Source: Streptomyces glaucescens (GTDB taxonomy: Bacteria; Actinomycetota; Actinomycetes; Streptomycetales; Streptomycetaceae). From it: a DNA stretch of 64,000 bases. The stretch lies in the NCBI RefSeq assembly GCF_000761215.1, contig NZ_CP009438.1, positions 1,582,501-1,646,500 of the forward strand, in the 5' to 3' direction. This document shows positions 10,697-17,275 of this stretch, piece after piece (position 1 is the stretch's first letter; each line of letters begins with the position of its first letter). A program made the translations under genes and the position numbers. The notes under the pieces were generated by a model. That model was not told where the DNA came from and made no database searches. It saw only the letters and a program-made list of their open reading frames with translations.

Positions 10697-10846
10697 TCAG
10701 CAGCAGCCGGTGCCGCCCGAGATGCCTTCGGTCACGGGACGGACGATGTCGTGCTTCGCGCCACCTGCTGCGACGTAGAACCCCCCGCACGCGAGGCCGG
10801 CGATGAAAAGCGTCGCCACGAGAATTATGAGCGACTTAGGTGTCAC
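10697..10846 (-). CDS. Small membrane-anchored peptide, candidate signalling propeptide
   Basis: The 49-residue product has a short basic N-terminus (TPK), one hydrophobic helix (about residues 5-29: SLIILVATLFIAGLACGGF...) and a polar C-terminal tail of about 19 residues, AKHDIVRPVTEGISGGTGCC, ending in a Cys pair. GTG 10846 was chosen because GAGGGGG lies 5 nt upstream and the hydrophobic segment starts right after; an upstream ATG would fall in the promoter. It runs divergently from the XRE-TPR regulator and converges on the Opp operon. The layout resembles Phr/Pap-type precursors: export helix, then a short mature peptide from the C-terminus. I do not recognise the family. It could instead be a tiny membrane regulator. 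Confidence 0.6.
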   Translation of the reverse strand: MTPKSLIILVATLFIAGLACGGFYVAAGGAKHDIVRPVTEGISGGTGCC

Positions 10847-10877
10847 CTTTTCCCCCTCACCATAGGAATGACCTTCC

Positions 10878-10896
10878 TGACATATATAGTCATGCG
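10878..10896 (+). promoter_or_regulatory. Putative operator, copy 1 (TGAC-N7-GTCATGCG)
   Basis: The sequence TGACATATATAGTCATGCG has TGAC and GTCA as inverted half-sites around 7 bp, then TGCG. It matches the element at 11071-11089 at 16 of 19 positions. It covers the -10 box of the peptide promoter. The likely ligand is the adjacent XRE-TPR regulator (inference). Confidence 0.55.
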
Positions 10897-10915
10897 ACAC
10901 GACAGCCCAAGTCAA
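10886..10915 (-). promoter_or_regulatory. Predicted sigma-70-like promoter of the small-peptide gene
   Basis: On the minus strand, -35 TTGACT (10915-10910) and -10 GACTAT (10891-10886) are separated by 18 bp. Transcription would begin near 10879, about 33 nt before the GTG start. The -10 hexamer lies inside the 19-bp repeat at 10878-10896, so a protein bound there would block RNA polymerase. The region is much more AT-rich than the rest of the window. Confidence 0.5.
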
Positions 10916-10931
10916 GTTTTAGGCGGCAAAA

Positions 10932-10937
10932 TATAAT
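10932..10937 (+). promoter_or_regulatory. Consensus -10 hexamer TATAAT upstream of the XRE-TPR regulator
   Basis: A perfect TATAAT on the plus strand is rare in such GC-rich DNA. At 17 bp upstream lies only AAGTCA, which overlaps the -35 of the divergent peptide promoter, so the two promoters would be back to back. A second candidate for the regulator is TTGGCG (11036-11041), 17 bp, TATCGT (11059-11064). Confidence 0.35.
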
Positions 10938-11070
10938 TCGATGGAACAGGAATTTCCCTTTCCCGTCATGGCATATGCCGAACAGGAGAAACGGTGGATT
11001 TCCTGTCAGCGGGCGCGCAAAGATGCACGAACCCGTTGGCGTGGACCAGTCATGCTGGTATCGTGATCTA

Positions 11071-11089
11071 TGACATCTCAAGTCATGCG
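11071..11089 (+). promoter_or_regulatory. Putative operator, copy 2 (TGAC-N7-GTCATGCG)
   Basis: TGACATCTCAAGTCATGCG repeats copy 1 with three central differences and the same TGAC-N7-GTCA symmetry. It lies 19 nt before the chosen ATG of the XRE-TPR regulator, at or just after the start point expected from the TTGGCG/TATCGT promoter. A third AGTCATGC half-element is at 11048-11055. Confidence 0.55.
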
Positions 11090-11107
11090 CTCACACCGGG
11101 AAGCCAT

Positions 11108-12463
11108 ATGGATCATGTCGCAAGCGCATCTCCGATCCACGTGGGCAAGCGCATCCGGGACCTTCGCGTCAAACGTGGCCTGAAGCAGCAGGACCTCGCG
11201 TCCAGCGATATCTCCGCGAGCTACATCTCGCTCATCGAATCAGGCAAAAGGGCGCCCTCGGACGCGGTACTCGCCACCCTTGCCAGGAAACTCGGCTGTT
11301 CTCCGGACCACCTGAAGACCGGGCACGACGATCACGCCCTGGAAGACGCCCGGCTGAAGCTCGCCTTCGCGGAAATGGCGCTGCGCAACGGGGACAACGG
11401 AGCGGCGCTCCAGTCCTTCGGCGAGCTTCTCGCCAAGCCCGACCTGCTCGATCCGCCGGCGCTGCTGCGCGCCCGCATGGGCCAGGCGGGGGCGCTGGAG
11501 AAGCTGGACCGCATCGAGGCCGCGATCCCGGTCCTGGAGGAACTGCTCAAGGAACCGGCGCTGGCCGCCGGCTCGGACGAGTGGTGCCGGGCCTCGGTCG
11601 CGCTCAGCCGCTGCTACCGCAACATGGGGGACCTGGCCCTCAGCATCGACATCGGCGAGCGCGCCCTGGCCACGCTGGACGCGCTCGGCCTGGACATCAC
11701 CGTGGACCACATCCAGGTGGGCGCCACCCTCATCGCCTCCTACTACCTGCGGGGCGACTTCACCCGGGCCCACCTGCTCGCCCAGAAGCTCATTCCGGTG
11801 GCCGAGCAGCACGGCAGCCGGGCCGGCCGCGGGTCCGTGTACTGGAACGCCGGACTCGTCGCCCTCTCGCGCGGGCAGCTGCGCGAGGCACTGGCCCTCA
11901 CCGAGCGCGCCCTCGTGCTGATGTCCGACGACGACAACCTGCGGCACGTGGCGATGCTGAAGCTGAACGTCGCCTGGCTGGAGCTGATGTCCGACCACCC
12001 CGACCCGGCCCGCGCCAAGCAGCTGCTGGAGGACGCCGGGCAGAGCCTCGCGGAGGTCGGCACCGCCGTCGAGCAGGCCAAGTGCGAGATCTCCCTGACC
12101 GACGCGCACACCCAGCTCGGCCAGTGGGACGACGCCGCCGTGCACGCCCGCCGGGCTCTCGGACTGCTCAGCTCCGGGCCCCGGCTCGAGGCCGTGGCGG
12201 CCCGGGTCAGGCTCGCCGAACTCCACCTGCTGCGCGGCGAGACGGAGGAGGGCCTCCAGTCGCTGCACGCGGCCACCCGGCAGCTGCGGCACTTCACCCC
12301 GTCGTACGAGACGGCGCACGAGTGGCGCCACCTCGGAGACGTGTGGAAGCGCCACGGCCGCGCCAAGGAGGCGCTGGAGGCGTACGACCAGGCCCTGGTG
12401 GCCTCCGGAATGCCGATGTCCTACGACCCGGCGCGGTCCTTGGCCCGGCAGCACCAGGGCTAG
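11108..12463 (+). CDS. XRE-family regulator with TPR domain (RRNPP-like peptide receptor candidate)
   Basis: The 451-residue cytosolic protein has a Cro/C1-type helix-turn-helix at about residues 13-68 (VGKRIRDLRVKRGLKQQDLA, then ISASYISLIESGKRAPS). The rest is a tetratricopeptide superhelix of about eight repeats, for example GDNGAALQSFGELL, GDLALSIDIGERALATLDAL, GQLREALALTERALVLMSDD and GRAKEALEAYDQALVAS. This is the domain order of RRNPP receptors (PlcR, NprR, Rgg, PrgX), in which the TPR part binds a re-imported peptide. ATG 11108 has a GGGAAG site and puts the HTH at the N-terminus. An in-frame GTG at 10994 has a better AGGAG, but its 38 extra codons include rare codons and cover operator copy 2. 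Function as receptor of the adjacent peptide is inference. Confidence 0.85.
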   Translation: MDHVASASPIHVGKRIRDLRVKRGLKQQDLASSDISASYISLIESGKRAPSDAVLATLARKLGCSPDHLKTGHDDHALEDARLKLAFAEMALRNGDNGAALQSFGELLAKPDLLDPPALLRARMGQAGALEKLDRIEAAIPVLEELLKEPALAAGSDEWCRASVALSRCYRNMGDLALSIDIGERALATLDALGLDITVDHIQVGATLIASYYLRGDFTRAHLLAQKLIPVAEQHGSRAGRGSVYWNAGLVALSRGQLREALALTERALVLMSDDDNLRHVAMLKLNVAWLELMSDHPDPARAKQLLEDAGQSLAEVGTAVEQAKCEISLTDAHTQLGQWDDAAVHARRALGLLSSGPRLEAVAARVRLAELHLLRGETEEGLQSLHAATRQLRHFTPSYETAHEWRHLGDVWKRHGRAKEALEAYDQALVASGMPMSYDPARSLARQHQG

Positions 12464-12466
12464 GAC

Positions 12467-12519
12467 GTGTCCGCGAAGTCCCGCCCGCCTCCGGGCGGGC
12501 GGCGCGACTTCGCGGACAC
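12467..12519. terminator. Bidirectional intrinsic terminator between convergent genes
   Basis: Perfect 14-bp arms GTGTCCGCGAAGTC (12467-12480) and GACTTCGCGGACAC (12506-12519) enclose an inner CCGCCCG/CGGGCGG hairpin. It begins 4 nt after the regulator stop and would also serve the converging maltokinase operon. There is no U-tract, as is usual in streptomycetes. Confidence 0.85.
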
Positions 12520-12576
12520 CCCCCGGTCCGGCCCGGTGTCCGGGCGCGCCGGGCCCCCCTCCCCCGTCGGTCGTCA

Positions 12577-14079
12577 TCAGCGCGCCCGGCCCCCCGCCAG
12601 CCGGTGCACCGCGGCGAGCGGCACCGGCAGCCAGTGCGGCCGGTGCCGCGCCTCGTACACGGCCTCGTACACCGCCCGGTCGGCCTCGAAGGCGGTCAGC
12701 TGGGCGGCCCGGCAGGCCGGGTCCTCGCCGCCGCCGTCGGCGTAACCGGCGCAGAAGGCACGGCGGTTGCGCTGCGCCCAGGCGCCGGCCCGGCGCAGCC
12801 GGCTGAGCCGGCGGCCGGGGCCGGTGCCCGGGTCGGCCGGCTCGTGGTGCGGGCCGGCCGGGAGCAGGGCGGCCCGGGCCGCGTAGTCGAAGGAGCGCAG
12901 CATGCCCGCCACATCGCGCAGCACCGGCTGCGGCAGGGCGCGTTCGGCGGCGGGCGTGGCCGGCTCCCCCTCGAAGTCGACCAGGTGCCAGTCGCCGCCG
13001 GTGTACAGGGCCTGTCCGAGGTGGAGGTCGCCGTGGGTGCGCTGGGCGAGGACGGGGCAGCCCCGGGCGCCCAGCCTGCCGTACTCGTCGAAGAGGGCGG
13101 CGAGCCGGGAGCGGTGCCGGGCGAGTTGCGGGACCTCCGCCACCGCGGCGGTGAGCCGGCGCTTCATCCGGGCCGCGTCCGCGGCGATGTCCTCGGCGCT
13201 CAGCCGTGTGCGCGGGAAGGCCCGGGCGAGCGCGCCGTGCGTCTCGGCGACGGCCCGGCCGAGCGCCTGGGCGTCCGCGGCGAACCCGACGGCCGGGCCG
13301 GGGCCGGGGTCGGGGTCCGCGGCGGTGGTGAGGTGGTCCCGGGCGTGGGCGACCGCGCGCTGCCAGCCGTCCTCGGCACCGGGCAGGAACTCCTCGACCA
13401 GGCCGAGGGTGAGCCCGTCCAGGTGCAGCGAGCCGTGCAGCCGCGGGGTGCGCGGGCAGTCCTGGTCGGTGAGCGCGCGCAGCGCCTCGACCTCGGGGTG
13501 CGGGCCGGGTTCGGGGCGCCGGTACAGCTTGAGCAGCAGCCGGTCGCCGTACACCACCGCGCTGTTGCTCTGGTCGACGGCGAGCGGGCGCGGGACCAGG
13601 CCCACCGGGAGCGGGTGGCGGCCGGCCGGGTCCAGGCGCAGCGGCCCGGCCCGGCGGCCGGCGAGGGCCCGCAGCAGGGCGCCCATCAGCGCCGGGTCGG
13701 CCACCGCGTCGTAGAGCCGCTGTCCGGCCCACGGCCCGTAGGGCACCGTGCCGATGGCGGCGGGCTCCAGGCGCCGGGGCAGTTCGCTGCGCATGCCGAG
13801 CAGCAGCTGGTAGGCGGTGCCGGAGCCGGTCTCGACGACGGCGACGAGGAGGTCGGGCCGGCCCTCGCCGCCGATGACCGTGATCCCGGCGGGACGCAGG
13901 GCGGTCATGGTGGTCCCCTGGTACCAGCGGCGGGTCGCCAGCCAGGGGGTGAGGACGGGCAGCAGCGGGCGGAGCAGCGTCTCGGCGCGGCGGTGTCCCG
14001 GCTCCGCGGCGAGCGGGGCGGTGCGCGCCGGCCGGCGCGCACCGCCGACCGCGGCCCCGTGGTGGGCGGCGGGGCTCAT
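12577..14079 (-). CDS. Maltokinase-like aminoglycoside-phosphotransferase-fold kinase
   Basis: The 500-residue protein matches the maltokinase (Mak/Pep2) pattern. The N-terminal lobe has RRWYQGTTMTALRP, followed by LLLKLYRRPEPGPHPEVE. The Brenner-type catalytic loop is THGDLHLGQ (HGDLHLGQ at 349-356) and the metal-binding loop is VDFEGEP (DFEGEP at 368-373). Maltokinase makes maltose 1-phosphate for the GlgE alpha-glucan route and usually sits with treS, glgE or glgB. Here it ends a long operon, coupled to a DJ-1/PfpI gene by an ATGA overlap. Its position may mean a different hydroxyl substrate; all core motifs I can check are intact. Confidence 0.85.
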   Translation of the reverse strand: MSPAAHHGAAVGGARRPARTAPLAAEPGHRRAETLLRPLLPVLTPWLATRRWYQGTTMTALRPAGITVIGGEGRPDLLVAVVETGSGTAYQLLLGMRSELPRRLEPAAIGTVPYGPWAGQRLYDAVADPALMGALLRALAGRRAGPLRLDPAGRHPLPVGLVPRPLAVDQSNSAVVYGDRLLLKLYRRPEPGPHPEVEALRALTDQDCPRTPRLHGSLHLDGLTLGLVEEFLPGAEDGWQRAVAHARDHLTTAADPDPGPGPAVGFAADAQALGRAVAETHGALARAFPRTRLSAEDIAADAARMKRRLTAAVAEVPQLARHRSRLAALFDEYGRLGARGCPVLAQRTHGDLHLGQALYTGGDWHLVDFEGEPATPAAERALPQPVLRDVAGMLRSFDYAARAALLPAGPHHEPADPGTGPGRRLSRLRRAGAWAQRNRRAFCAGYADGGGEDPACRAAQLTAFEADRAVYEAVYEARHRPHWLPVPLAAVHRLAGGRAR

Positions 14080-14702
14080 CGTGACGCCGCCACGGCGGGT
14101 GAATCGTTTCCGCGCAGGGCGGGCGCGCCATGCGGCCGGGCGGCGAGCAGGTCGATGATCCGCCGGGCGAACAGATGGCAGTGGTCGCCGGTGCGGGCGG
14201 TCACCAGGTCCTCGTCGACGACCACGTCCTCGTCGACGTAGACCCCGCCCATGTTGCGCAGGTCGCCGAGCAGGTTGTTGTGGACCACGGCGCGCCGGTC
14301 GCGGACCATGCCCGCGACCGGGGCGGCCAGCCACATGCCGTGGCAGATGATGCCCTTGACGATGGCCGGGTCGGCGAACGCCCGGCGCAGGAACAGCGCG
14401 GCGGGCGGCAGCCGCCGCGGGTCCTCCGTGTAGCGGAGCCGGTCGGCGACCATGCCCGACGGCACGATGACCGCGCTGAACTCCTTCAGCGCGAACTCGT
14501 CGACGTCCTCGAAGGACTCGGTGACCGTGAAGGGCATCCGGTGCTCGTGACCGGTGAACGTCTGCCGGGGCTCCCCCCACAGCCGGGACAGGAAGTGGAT
14601 CTCCGCACCCTCTTCGGGAAAGCGGTGCCGGTAGTAAAGGATCTCAGGTTCGTAGAAGTCGCTCTCCATCAGTACGGCGATCTTGTGCCCCGTCAGTCGC
14701 AC
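14076..14702 (-). CDS. DJ-1/PfpI-family protein (copy 1)
   Basis: The product is a 208-residue DJ-1/PfpI superfamily protein. The nucleophile elbow is GIICHGMWLAAP with Cys120 followed by His, and the N-terminal strand KIAVLMESDFYEPE carries the acidic residue expected near the Cys. The family includes proteases/deglycases, glyoxalase III and isonitrile hydratase. GTG 14702 was chosen because it comes 2 nt after the stop of the ThDP-enzyme gene. The end overlaps the maltokinase start (ATGA). A second family member plus a second ThDP enzyme lie upstream, so the pair is duplicated in this operon. The substrate is unknown, perhaps an aldehyde made by the decarboxylase (inference). Confidence 0.82.
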   Translation of the reverse strand: MRLTGHKIAVLMESDFYEPEILYYRHRFPEEGAEIHFLSRLWGEPRQTFTGHEHRMPFTVTESFEDVDEFALKEFSAVIVPSGMVADRLRYTEDPRRLPPAALFLRRAFADPAIVKGIICHGMWLAAPVAGMVRDRRAVVHNNLLGDLRNMGGVYVDEDVVVDEDLVTARTGDHCHLFARRIIDLLAARPHGAPALRGNDSPAVAASR

Positions 14703-14704
14703 GG

Positions 14705-16384
14705 TTACCGTCCCTTCCCCCGTCCGGTCACCAGGTCGATCAGGAACGGGCCCGGGTGGGCCAGCATCTCGGCGACCGCCGGGGCCGCCCCGCCCGGTTT
14801 CTCCACGCGCAGCGCCGGCACGCCCAGCGACGCCGACAAGGCGACGAAGTCGATGGCGGGCCGGGAGAGATCGAAGATCTCCGGATGGTCGTGCGCGGGG
14901 ATGCCCTGTTCCCGCCAGTACTGCTCGATGTTGTCCTCCAAGAGCTTGTAGCTCCCGTTGTTGCAGATCACGAACTTGGCCCCGATGCCGTGCCGCGCCG
15001 CCGTCCACAGCGCCTGCACGGTGTACATGCTGCCGCCGTCACCGGTGAAGCCGACCACCGTGCGCTCCGGGTGGGCGAGCTGCGCGCCCAGCGCGCCGGG
15101 GATGCCGACGCCGAGGGAGCCGCCGCGGGTCTGGTGCCAGTGGCCGGGCTGGGTCGGCGGCAGCGGCCGGAACAGGTCCGGTGAGGCGGTCAGCGCCTCG
15201 TCGAACAGCACCGCGTCCGCGGGCAGCGCACGGGCCAGTTCCTCGGCGAAGGCGAGGTGCGGCAGGTCCTGCGCGGCCGCCGCCTCCTGGGCGCGCCGGG
15301 CCTCGGCCGCCCGGGCGCGGGCGCGTGCCGTGGCCGCCTCGCGCAGCCGCCGGGCCGCCGCCTCCCGGCCGGCCTCGCCCATCCGCTCGGCGAGCAGCTC
15401 CGCGAGCAGGCCCAGGGAGCGCCTGGGATCGGCGGCCAGGCCGACGTCCACCGGGAAGTTCTTGGCGATGGCGTCGGTGTCCAGGTCGATGTGGACCACC
15501 GGGACACCCTCCCCGAACACGCCCTCCAGGGCCGGGAAGACCTCGGGAAGCGCGTACGTGCCGCACAGCAGCACGGCGTCCGCGGCGCCCGTGACCCGGC
15601 GGCTGTTCTCGCCGAACATGTGGCCGAGCTGGCCGGCGTACGCGGGGTGCTCGGCGGACAGGTTGACCTCGGCCCAGTCCGCCCCCCACACGTCGGCGCC
15701 CCAGACCTCGGCCAGCCGGGCCAGCTCCGGCTGGGCCCCCGAGAAGTGGACGCCGTCCCCGGCGATCACGATCGGCCGCCGGGCGCCGGCCAGCAGCCCC
15801 GCGGCCCGCTCCAGGGCCGCCGGGTCCGGAGCGGAGGCGGTGTCGGGGTACGACACCGGCACCGCCTCCTCGCTGGTGGGCCGGTCCAGCACGTCGGCGG
15901 GCAGCACCACCAGCACCGGCCCGTACGGCGGGGTGCCGGCCACCTTGAAGGCGCGGCGCAGCACCCGGAGCGTGGAGCCGGGGTCGACCACGCGGGTGGC
16001 CCACTTGGTGACCGGCTTCGCCATGCCGACGAGGTCGGCGTGCATCTGCGCCTCCAGCCCCTCGTAGCGCAGTCCGGCCTCGCCGGCCACCACGACGAGC
16101 GGGGCGTGGCCGCGCATGGCCTGGTAGAGCATGCCGATGCCGTTGCCGAGTCCGACCCCGGAGTGCAGCTGGACGACGGCCGGACGGCGGGTGGCCCGCG
16201 CGTAGCCGTCCGCCATGCCGACGGCCACGGACTCCTGAAGGGTCAGCACGTACTCGATGCCGGGGAAGTGGCGCAGCTCGTCGAGGAAGCCCTGCTCCAC
16301 CGTGCCGGGGTTGCCGAACATATGGGTGACGCCGTCGGCCGCCAACTGCTCCAGGAACGCTGCCCGGGCCGGCCTGCTGTCCAT
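14705..16384 (-). CDS. Thiamine diphosphate-dependent enzyme, benzoylformate-decarboxylase-like (copy 1)
   Basis: This 559-residue protein has the three-domain ThDP fold of the pyruvate/benzoylformate decarboxylase and acetohydroxyacid synthase family. GNPGTVEQGF matches the GNPGSNE motif of MdlC. The cofactor-activating Glu51 is in LTLQESVAVGMADGYA. LHSGVGLGNG keeps the His74 equivalent to His70 of benzoylformate decarboxylase. The Mg/ThDP motif runs from GDGGSMYT to CNNGSYKLL. Expected chemistry is decarboxylation or carboligation of a 2-oxo acid in the cytoplasm; I see no second active-site His. It lies between two DJ-1/PfpI genes, only 2 nt before the downstream one. Confidence 0.88.
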   Translation of the reverse strand: MDSRPARAAFLEQLAADGVTHMFGNPGTVEQGFLDELRHFPGIEYVLTLQESVAVGMADGYARATRRPAVVQLHSGVGLGNGIGMLYQAMRGHAPLVVVAGEAGLRYEGLEAQMHADLVGMAKPVTKWATRVVDPGSTLRVLRRAFKVAGTPPYGPVLVVLPADVLDRPTSEEAVPVSYPDTASAPDPAALERAAGLLAGARRPIVIAGDGVHFSGAQPELARLAEVWGADVWGADWAEVNLSAEHPAYAGQLGHMFGENSRRVTGAADAVLLCGTYALPEVFPALEGVFGEGVPVVHIDLDTDAIAKNFPVDVGLAADPRRSLGLLAELLAERMGEAGREAAARRLREAATARARARAAEARRAQEAAAAQDLPHLAFAEELARALPADAVLFDEALTASPDLFRPLPPTQPGHWHQTRGGSLGVGIPGALGAQLAHPERTVVGFTGDGGSMYTVQALWTAARHGIGAKFVICNNGSYKLLEDNIEQYWREQGIPAHDHPEIFDLSRPAIDFVALSASLGVPALRVEKPGGAAPAVAEMLAHPGPFLIDLVTGRGKGR

Positions 16385-16429
16385 GTCCTCACGCCTCTCG
16401 TCGTCCGGTCGGTGTGCGCGGCGGCGCGG

Positions 16430-17275
16430 TCAGTCCTTCGGCTGCGCCTTGAAGCCCCACTGCCGCAGCCCGTTCTCCAGGACCTCGACCGTCTTCTGGC
16501 CGGTCAGGTAGGAGTCCGGGGTGGACCGGCCGGTGATGAACGGGTAATCGACGATCACCGAGGTGGTCTTGCCGAAGTTGCCGTGGTACGCGCCGCCGGG
16601 GGCGGTGGCGTCGCGCAGGATGTACTCCAGCGGGTACGGCGGCGGGCCCATGTTGAAGTCGGTGCCGACGAAGCCGGTGCCGTCCAGGTAGTCGTACTCG
16701 ATGCAGTGCCCGGTGACGTGCTTGCCGCGGATGATGCTCTGCCGGTCCTCCTGGTCGCGGGCGAAGGCGAGGCAGGTGACGCCGTAGCACTCGGCGGCGA
16801 TCGGCCGGTCCAGGGCGTAGAAGGCGAGGATCAGGTCGTGCACCCGCCAGTTGTTGGCCAGGTCCACGATGGGGCCGCTGCCGCCGACGATGAGCAGCGC
16901 GTCGTAGCGGTCGGCGATCTGCTCCTGCACCTTCTCCAGGCGGGTGTTGTACGCCTCCCAGTCGCGCAGGAAGTACGGCTTGGAGCGGTACGGGCGGTCG
17001 GGCAGCCAGGACGACAGGTCCAGCGGGTGGTCCAGGCGGTCGGAGGCCTCGACGGCCTTCACCTTGGCCGCCATCTCGGGCGTCGTGACGGAACGCCCGA
17101 GCGGCGGGTCGATGTAGTCGGGGTCCATGCTGGGGGGCAGTGCCACGGGCCGCTTGCCGGTCGGGGTGGCGAAGGTGACGTGGTAGCCCGCCTTGTCGAA
17201 GGTCTCCAGGGGGCCGATCAGTTCCTCGCCCCAGTAGCCGTACTCGGACAGGACGACGAGGATGCGCCTGCTCAT
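16430..17275 (-). CDS. DJ-1/PfpI-family protein (copy 2), internal start of a longer open frame
   Basis: The 281-residue DJ-1/PfpI protein belongs to the larger Hsp31/YhbO-like branch. It starts MSRRILVVLSEYGYWGEE, and the nucleophile elbow is AAECYGVTCLA with Cys163. ATG 17275 has its own AGAGGAAC site, and the fold starts at once, so I take this as the real start. However, the frame stays open upstream through the MFS transporter gene without a stop, so a fused product is formally possible. It precedes the copy 1 ThDP-enzyme gene by 45 nt. Likely a hydrolase, glyoxalase or deglycase-type enzyme acting with that neighbour. Confidence 0.82.
   Translation of the reverse strand: MSRRILVVLSEYGYWGEELIGPLETFDKAGYHVTFATPTGKRPVALPPSMDPDYIDPPLGRSVTTPEMAAKVKAVEASDRLDHPLDLSSWLPDRPYRSKPYFLRDWEAYNTRLEKVQEQIADRYDALLIVGGSGPIVDLANNWRVHDLILAFYALDRPIAAECYGVTCLAFARDQEDRQSIIRGKHVTGHCIEYDYLDGTGFVGTDFNMGPPPYPLEYILRDATAPGGAYHGNFGKTTSVIVDYPFITGRSTPDSYLTGQKTVEVLENGLRQWGFKAQPKD

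Noticed and set aside
10994..11107. GTG 10994 with a strong AGGAG as the start of the XRE-TPR regulator
   Set aside because: The 38 extra codons include rare AGA, TTG and AGT codons, move the HTH away from the N-terminus and contain operator copy 2; kept only as an alternative.
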